Below are positions 59,291 through 64,000 of a stretch of DNA of 64,000 nucleotides, piece by piece. A program made the position numbers and the translations under genes. Origin of the DNA: Flavobacterium profundi (GTDB lineage: Bacteria > Bacteroidota > Bacteroidia > Flavobacteriales > Flavobacteriaceae); assembly GCF_006491645.1 (NCBI RefSeq), contig NZ_VDCZ01000003.1, positions 186,001-250,000 on the forward strand. Reading direction: 5' to 3'. The notes beneath the pieces are model-generated. The model saw only the letters and a program-made list of their open reading frames with translations. It was not told where the DNA came from and searched no databases. How positions within the stretch are numbered: the first letter of the stretch is position 1; every line of letters starts with the position of its first letter.

Positions 59291-61921
59291 TTATTTTTTC
59301 GTTAACATCCTTTTTATCTCGTTTAACTTCATTAAAGCTTCAACAGGAGTTAACGTATTGATGTCGATATTTAAAATTTCATCTTTAATTTCTTCCAATA
59401 AAGGATCGTCTAAATTAAAAATACTCAATTGCATTTCGGCTTCTTTTTCTAATTTGGTTCCGTTTAAGGCATCACCTGAATGTTCTTTTTCTAATTTCTT
59501 TAATAACTTTTGTGCTTTTTGAATTACCACTTGTGGCATTCCCGCCATTTTCGCCACATGAATACCAAAACTATGCGCGCTTCCTCCTTTAACCAATTTA
59601 CGAATAAATAAAACCGTATCTTTTAATTCTTTAACCGAAACATTAAAATTCTGAATGCGTTCAAAAATCGCTTCCATTTCATTCAATTCGTGGTAATGAG
59701 TTGCAAAAAGCGTTTTCGGTTTGTTGGGATGTTCGTGTAAATATTCAGAAATCGCCCATGCAATCGAAATTCCGTCATAAGTAGAAGTTCCTCTACCAAT
59801 TTCGTCCAATAAGACCAAACTTCTATCCGAAATGTTATTCAAGATTGAAGCGGTTTCGTTCATTTCCACCATAAAGGTCGATTCGCCCATAGAAATATTA
59901 TCACTAGCTCCTACTCTAGTAAAAATCTTATCTACAATACCCATACGTACACTTTCTGCAGGCACAAAGCTTCCCATTTGGGCCAACAACACAATCAGAG
60001 CGGTTTGTCTTAATATGGCCGATTTACCCGACATATTCGGCCCTGTAATCATAATGATTTGTTGGCTTACATTATCTAAGAAAACATCATTGGAAATATA
60101 AGGCACTCCTACGGGCAATTGTTTTTCAATCACAGGGTGTCTTCCTTCCTTAATTTCTAAATCGTAACTGTCATCGATTATAGGTTGTACATATTTATGT
60201 TCTATGGCCAATTGGGTAAACGAATTCAAACAATCCAACTGTGCAATTAAATTGGCATTGTGTTGCACAGGTTTAATATAGGTTGCCATCCAGTTGACCA
60301 ATTGTTCAAACAACTGACTTTCCAATTGCTGAATTTTATCTTCTGCACCTAAAATTTTACTTTCGTATTCTTTAAGCTCCTCCGTAATATAACGCTCCGC
60401 ATTTACTAGCGTTTGCTTTCTAATCCAATCGGCTGGAACTTTATCTTTATGGGTATTTCGAACTTCTATATAATAACCAAACACATTATTAAACGACACT
60501 TTTAAAGAAGAAATTCCTGTTTTCTCACTTTCTCTCACTTCTAAATCTTCTAAATAGCCTTTCCCTTTGGAAGAAATGGCTCTTAATTCGTCTAATTCTG
60601 CATGTACTCCTGTCGCAATCGCATTTCCTTTATTCACATGTACTGGTGCCTCTGGATTTAAGGTCGTTTGAATTTTTTCACGCAACAATTCGCAGGCATG
60701 CAAACTATCGCCTATCGCTTTTAAGGCTTCATTCTTACTTTGCAAAGCTACTTCCTTTATTGGAATAATAGCGTTCAAAGAATCGTTCAAGTACACCACT
60801 TCTCTTGGAGAAACTTTCCCTGTTGCCACTTTAGAAATCAAACGCTCTAAATCGGTAATTTGCTTAATTTGGTACTGAATCTTTTGTAAGGTTTCCGTAT
60901 TTTCTTTTAAATATGCCACCACTTCATGACGACTTTGAATGCGCGCAGCATCTTTAAGCGGTAAAGCCAACCAACGTTTCAGCAAACGCGACCCCATAGG
61001 CGACAAGGTTTTATCAATCACATCTAAAAGCGTTACTGCATTTACATTGGTTGAATGATACAATTCCAGATTGCGAATGGTAAAACGATCCATCCACACG
61101 TAGGCATCTTCTGCAATACGCTGAATGTTTGTAATATGTTGAATTTTATTATGTTGGGTTTCCGATAAATAATACAGAATCGCACCCGACGCCACAATAC
61201 CTTCTTGTAATTCTTCTATACCATACCCTTTTAGGGAATTGGTTTGAAAATGCTTGGTTAAGGTATCCATCGCATAATCTTCCTTGTACACCCAATCTTC
61301 TAGAAAAAAGGAATGCAAATCATCACCGAAAACTTCTTTAAATTGAGTCTTGTGATGCTTTGGCACTAAAACTTCACTAGGATTAAAATTTTGCAAGAGT
61401 TTGTCGATGTATTCCTCATTCCCTTGTGCGGTTAAAAACTCACCCGTTGAAACATCTAGAAAGGCAATTCCTAGGTTCTTTTTACCAAAGTGTACCGATG
61501 CCAAAAAGTTATTGGATTTCGCTTGCAGTACCTCATCATTCATGGCTACTCCTGGTGTTACTAATTCGGTAACCCCTCGCTTCACAATGGTTTTGGTCAT
61601 TTTTGGATCTTCTAATTGATCACAAATAGCTACTCGAAGTCCTGCCTTAACTAATTTAGGCAAATAGGTATTTAAAGAATGGTGAGGAAAACCCGCTAAA
61701 GCAGTTTCGCTATCAGAACCCGCTCCCCTTTTGGTTAGCGTAATTCCTAAAATTCCAGCCGAACGAACAGCATCTTCTCCAAAGGTTTCGTAAAAATCAC
61801 CTACACGAAACAACAAACAAGCATCGGGATATTTGCGTTTGATTTCATTGTATTGCTTCATTAAAGGAGTTTCCTTTTTCTCTTTTCCCTTTGCCGCGGT
61901 ATCCGATGATGTTTTAGCCAC
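59291..61921 (-). CDS. mutS: DNA mismatch repair protein MutS
   Basis: An 876-residue mismatch-recognition ATPase. The mismatch-binding Phe-x-Glu is in [14 protein letters not shown], followed by clamp and lever domains, and the ATPase part has Walker [44 protein letters not shown] and FATHYHEL. It is complete to the C-terminal dimerisation helix. The frame is open upstream to 61999, but residues before VAKTSSDT lack family similarity and a TAACTTCG element resembling a -7 box lies there, so a GTG start at 61921 is chosen. An ATG at 61861 (MKQYNEI) is also possible but would cut the usual KETPL lead-in. Confidence 0.95.
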   Translation of the reverse strand: MAKTSSDTAAKGKEKKETPLMKQYNEIKRKYPDACLLFRVGDFYETFGEDAVRSAGILGITLTKRGAGSDSETALAGFPHHSLNTYLPKLVKAGLRVAICDQLEDPKMTKTIVKRGVTELVTPGVAMNDEVLQAKSNNFLASVHFGKKNLGIAFLDVSTGEFLTAQGNEEYIDKLLQNFNPSEVLVPKHHKTQFKEVFGDDLHSFFLEDWVYKEDYAMDTLTKHFQTNSLKGYGIEELQEGIVASGAILYYLSETQHNKIQHITNIQRIAEDAYVWMDRFTIRNLELYHSTNVNAVTLLDVIDKTLSPMGSRLLKRWLALPLKDAARIQSRHEVVAYLKENTETLQKIQYQIKQITDLERLISKVATGKVSPREVVYLNDSLNAIIPIKEVALQSKNEALKAIGDSLHACELLREKIQTTLNPEAPVHVNKGNAIATGVHAELDELRAISSKGKGYLEDLEVRESEKTGISSLKVSFNNVFGYYIEVRNTHKDKVPADWIRKQTLVNAERYITEELKEYESKILGAEDKIQQLESQLFEQLVNWMATYIKPVQHNANLIAQLDCLNSFTQLAIEHKYVQPIIDDSYDLEIKEGRHPVIEKQLPVGVPYISNDVFLDNVSQQIIMITGPNMSGKSAILRQTALIVLLAQMGSFVPAESVRMGIVDKIFTRVGASDNISMGESTFMVEMNETASILNNISDRSLVLLDEIGRGTSTYDGISIAWAISEYLHEHPNKPKTLFATHYHELNEMEAIFERIQNFNVSVKELKDTVLFIRKLVKGGSAHSFGIHVAKMAGMPQVVIQKAQKLLKKLEKEHSGDALNGTKLEKEAEMQLSIFNLDDPLLEEIKDEILNIDINTLTPVEALMKLNEIKRMLTKK

Positions 61922-62039
61922 TGTCTGTATTTTTTTAATAAGTGCGAAGTTACAAAAATCGACAGCACTGACAATATGTATTTCAAAAACATACACCACA
62001 TTAAATCTTTAAACTATTTTAAACTTTTAAACTAAAAGC

Positions 62040-62047
62040 TATCTTTG
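62040..62047 (+). promoter_or_regulatory. -7 box (TATCTTTG) of the SpoU-type gene, nearly leaderless
   Basis: Full TAnnTTTG match only 4 bp before the ATG at 62052. With the usual 4-nt distance from box to start the mRNA would begin at or next to the initiation codon. Confidence 0.55.
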
Positions 62048-62051
62048 CCCT

Positions 62052-62579
62052 ATGAGAAAATTAGCCAACGCAGAACTAGAGCGATTAGACAAAGAAGGCT
62101 TTAAAGAAGCAGAGAAAACACCGCTCATTTTAGTATTAGACGACATTCGAAGTTTACATAACATTGGTTCGGTATTTAGAACGGCCGATGCCTTTTTAGT
62201 AGAAAAAATTTATTTATGTGGTATTACTGCCGTGCCACCCAATAAAGAAATTCATAAAACCGCTTTGGGGGCAACTGAAACGGTAGCTTGGGAATATGCC
62301 AAAGACGTATTAGAAGTGGTAGATCGCTTACACCAAGAACAAGTTGTGGTGCATTCTATTGAGCAAACTGAAAACTCGATTATGCTGAACGATTTTAAAG
62401 TGGATGCTACTAAAAAATATGCGTTAATTTTTGGAAACGAAGTAAAAGGGGTGGCTCAAGAAGCAATTAATAAAAGTGATGGGGTTATTGAAATTCCTCA
62501 ACTAGGCACCAAGCATTCTTTAAACATTTCGGTGAGTGCCGGAATTGTGGTTTGGGATTTGTTTCAAAAGATGCAGTAG
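62052..62579 (+). CDS. TrmH/SpoU-family RNA 2'-O-methyltransferase
   Basis: A 175-residue SPOUT-fold enzyme that methylates ribose in tRNA or rRNA with SAM. Motif 1 is VLDDIRSLHNIGSVFRTADAF, motif 2 LIFGNEVKGVAQEAI and motif 3 IEIPQLGTKHSLNISVSAGIV, forming the trefoil knot. No extra RNA-binding domain is present, so the target is not predictable. It diverges from mutS with about 130 bp between the starts. Confidence 0.93.
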   Translation: MRKLANAELERLDKEGFKEAEKTPLILVLDDIRSLHNIGSVFRTADAFLVEKIYLCGITAVPPNKEIHKTALGATETVAWEYAKDVLEVVDRLHQEQVVVHSIEQTENSIMLNDFKVDATKKYALIFGNEVKGVAQEAINKSDGVIEIPQLGTKHSLNISVSAGIVVWDLFQKMQ

Positions 62580-62596
62580 AAAAAGAGAAAAGAAAA

Positions 62597-62631
62597 AAGA
62601 AACAAGAAACAAGAAACAAGAAACAAGAAAA
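62597..62631. repeat. 7-bp tandem repeat (AAGAAAC)
   Basis: Four perfect copies of AAGAAAC followed by a partial fifth, starting 18 bp after the stop of the SpoU-type gene, in a purine-rich context. Such exact short repeats are prone to change in number. Confidence 0.82.
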
Positions 62632-62773
62632 AAAGGAAGCCTTTCTTTTTAATCTACTATAAAACAATAACAACCCATTTTTTAACGCTCTTTTACAATA
62701 GTTTAGGATAGTTTTAAGAGAATTTAAATTGGAATTGGTTATATTCTTCCTATAACATTAAAACACACATATT

Positions 62774-62917
62774 ATGGGAATTATTAAAGATTCAAAAAAG
62801 TTTAAAACAACCAAAGAACAGACTAATCCGACGAATCCTACTGGGAATGTCGATCAGAAAACCAATCAATTTGATATTGATAAAAAAACCATTAAAAAGC
62901 AACAGCAAAAACATTAG
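62774..62917 (+). CDS. 47-residue hydrophilic small protein
   Basis: A short open frame (ATG 62774, TAG 62915-62917) coding MGIIKDSKKFKTTKEQ, then NPTNPTG, and ending KKTIKKQQQKH, very rich in K, Q, T and N, probably disordered. It has no hydrophobic segment. Support is contextual: a GTTATA-N7-TATAAC inverted repeat (62738-62756) lies 17 bp before the ATG and a strong terminator lies 33 bp after the stop. No known family. It may be a genuine small gene or the coding part of a small RNA. Confidence 0.5.
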   Translation: MGIIKDSKKFKTTKEQTNPTNPTGNVDQKTNQFDIDKKTIKKQQQKH

Positions 62918-62950
62918 TCCATGAAAATAAGGACTACGGTTTGTGCATGA

Positions 62951-62981
62951 AAAAAGCGTTCTTAAGGAGAACGCTTTTTTT
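62951..62981 (+). terminator. Terminator after the 47-residue gene
   Basis: Perfect 12-bp stem AAAAAAGCGTTC / GAACGCTTTTTT with a 7-nt loop and a T-run. Confidence 0.9.
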
Positions 62982-63246
62982 TGTGGCATACAATCATAAC
63001 TAACTACATGGCGTATACAATATTAATAAACCTTATTAGGAACAGGCAATAAGAAGTTTATTCAAAAATTGAAATGTTATATTTAAAATCTTTTATAAAG
63101 AAATTATTAAGCGATTCCAATTGATGTATCAAAACTACTTGGCTTTTTTGAGCCAGACAAATGATAGCACTCGACATTCGGGAATTTCGACTGGTTTTTC
63201 AGGAATTTAGATAAAATACATTATCACTTTAAGAAGCACTAAATGA
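62982..63246. other. Intergenic stretch without recognisable gene
   Basis: AT-rich sequence between a terminator and the 3' end of the outer membrane gene. A small stem TGGCT / AGCCA (63140-63155) with a 6-nt loop is present, but no U-tract follows on the minus strand, so it is a weak terminator at best. No ORF, tRNA or promoter match was found. Confidence 0.5.
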
Positions 63247-64000
63247 TTATAATTTATAGCTTATCGATAATAAAATAATTCTTGGCAAAGTAAAAGTTGT
63301 GGAATTGGAAATTAAAAAATCTGAAAAGGAATTATTAATTATTGTCCCGTTGTTCAAATAGTTACGCGCTGAAAGTTCAAAACGCAACGGATGATCTTTC
63401 TTTTGATAACTCAAATAGGCATTACCAATTCGATAAGTCGTTTTTTGATTTTGACTATTTTCATTAAACGTCACTTCATAATCGGTTTTAAAAGTAAAGG
63501 ATCTTAAGAAGTCGATATCCCAACTGAAAGAGAAAACGTCATTTGTAAATTGGGACGAAGTTAAACCGCTAAACTGACTAAAACTTTTGTTATACCCTAC
63601 ACTGGCACTAGGCCATTTTTTAGTAGCTGTACTTATCTTTACACCTACAGCCTGATTGTTTCTATTATTAGTAGTCGTTTGATTATTTAAAGTTTGAATA
63701 TAACTGAACCAACTTAGGCTGGAATTGAACTGCAATCGAAAACGGTGGATTTTTTTACTAAGCGTACCGTAAGCTCTCCAATTGGTTTCTGGATTGTCTG
63801 TAATAATAGGCGTGTTAAACTGATTGATTCCGTCCAATTCCACTTTATTTCTAATGGTTCTTATCTTTTTATTGAAATTAATGTTTGCAAAAAGCATTAA
63901 ACCGCGATACATACTGGTTTTTTTATAACGCAAACTAGCCGTATGAAAACGCTCATTACTCAATAAAGCATTCCCTCTAAAAACGGTATTATAACTTTGC
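63247..64000 (-). CDS. Outer membrane beta-barrel protein, C-terminal part (5' end outside window)
   Basis: An open frame of about 250 codons running in from the window edge and ending at 63247. It consists of alternating aromatic/polar strands (YRGLMLFANINFNKK, WRAYGTLSKKIHRFRLQFN, FSFSWDIDFLRSFTFKTDY, HPLRFELSARNYL) with a C-terminal IILLSISYKL. This is the end of a TonB-dependent-receptor-like or OMP_b-brl-type barrel, as found in Bacteroidota. No plug or regulatory domain can be seen, since that part lies beyond 64000. An internal TTG at 63963 is not a start, because the frame stays open upstream. Confidence 0.75.
   Translation of the reverse strand, partial: QSYNTVFRGNALLSNERFHTASLRYKKTSMYRGLMLFANINFNKKIRTIRNKVELDGINQFNTPIITDNPETNWRAYGTLSKKIHRFRLQFNSSLSWFSYIQTLNNQTTTNNRNNQAVGVKISTATKKWPSASVGYNKSFSQFSGLTSSQFTNDVFSFSWDIDFLRSFTFKTDYEVTFNENSQNQKTTYRIGNAYLSYQKKDHPLRFELSARNYLNNGTIINNSFSDFLISNSTTFTLPRIILLSISYKL

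Noticed and set aside
59832..60101. Open frame on the plus strand inside mutS
   Set aside because: It is antisense to the conserved ATPase part of mutS and shows no independent start signal or recognisable domain.
61922..61999. N-terminal extension of MutS to 61999
   Set aside because: The extra residues ([15 protein letters not shown] and following) have no similarity to MutS and would overlap a likely promoter element; the GTG at 61921 is preferred.

Overview
The window reads as a chromosomal segment of a low-GC Bacteroidota bacterium, most likely a Flavobacterium or a close relative in Flavobacteriaceae. The basis is strong AT richness, TAnnTTTG (-7) promoter boxes throughout, a type IX secretion C-terminal sorting domain, GLPGLI, DUF5103, DUF6370 and DUF3667 family proteins, an S46 dipeptidyl-peptidase and a complete Na+-translocating NADH:quinone reductase operon. 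No transposon, prophage, integrase, rRNA or CRISPR array was seen. Most of the window is housekeeping sequence with a few accessory islands.

Layout. 0-6.2 kb: a partial CoA-transferase diverges from a map / DUF3667 / methyltransferase / SNF2-helicase run. 6.2-16.7 kb (minus strand): a secreted M16 peptidase, the flavin transferase ApbE with a small partner gene, and nqrFEDCBA. ApbE is the enzyme expected to attach FMN to NqrB and NqrC. 16.8-25.8 kb: DUF5103, DUF3667, apaG, pruA, a leader-peptide gene followed by a TlpA-like lipoprotein, rsmG, a fatty acid desaturase and an aminotransferase. 25.8-32.5 kb: a serine hydrolase, an ECF sigma/anti-sigma pair facing a DUF6249 membrane protein, purT and a large type IX-secreted protein. 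32.5-38.8 kb: DUF6370 and a Crp/Fnr regulator, a non-coding 21-bp tandem repeat array, phospholipase A, MscS, then a redox/stress block (pirin, GNAT, OsmC, mono-cluster ferredoxin, FMN reductase, YceI). 38.9-44.7 kb: fabD, a HipA-like kinase with DUF3037, an erythromycin-esterase-like lipoprotein, an M23 peptidase, a small lipoprotein and glpQ. 44.8-49.4 kb: a four-gene GLPGLI cluster with a TonB-receptor-like barrel and a Cys-rich secreted peptide. 49.5-64 kb: galE, a sugar aminotransferase, waaA, an S46 peptidase, an acidic lipoprotein, a DUF1508 protein, an HTTM operon, two tRNAs, mutS, a SpoU-type methyltransferase, a 47-codon small gene and a partial outer membrane barrel.

Regulation is unusually legible. 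An 18-bp sequence containing a near-palindrome (CTTAATCTAGGTTAAG) occurs twice, at the pirin operon and at yceI. In both it lies exactly 38 bp upstream of an identical TAAATTTGTA box, which centres it near -41.5. Its 5-4-5 architecture is that of a Crp/Fnr site, and a Crp/Fnr gene lies 2.3 kb away. A perfect palindrome occupies a similar position at pruA. The ECF sigma gene and its divergent neighbour are separated by an inverted GTGTAACC pair, each copy followed at the same spacing by an (A/C)GTC element, which fits a bidirectional autoregulated promoter.

The best candidates for undescribed biology are the GLPGLI/barrel/Cys-rich-peptide cluster, the leader-peptide/TlpA pair (both have a terminator-like hairpin between the peptide gene and its partner genes), the 21-bp array, and the two-copy operator with its presumed Crp/Fnr regulator. 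All assignments are from reading the sequence; no database search was run.
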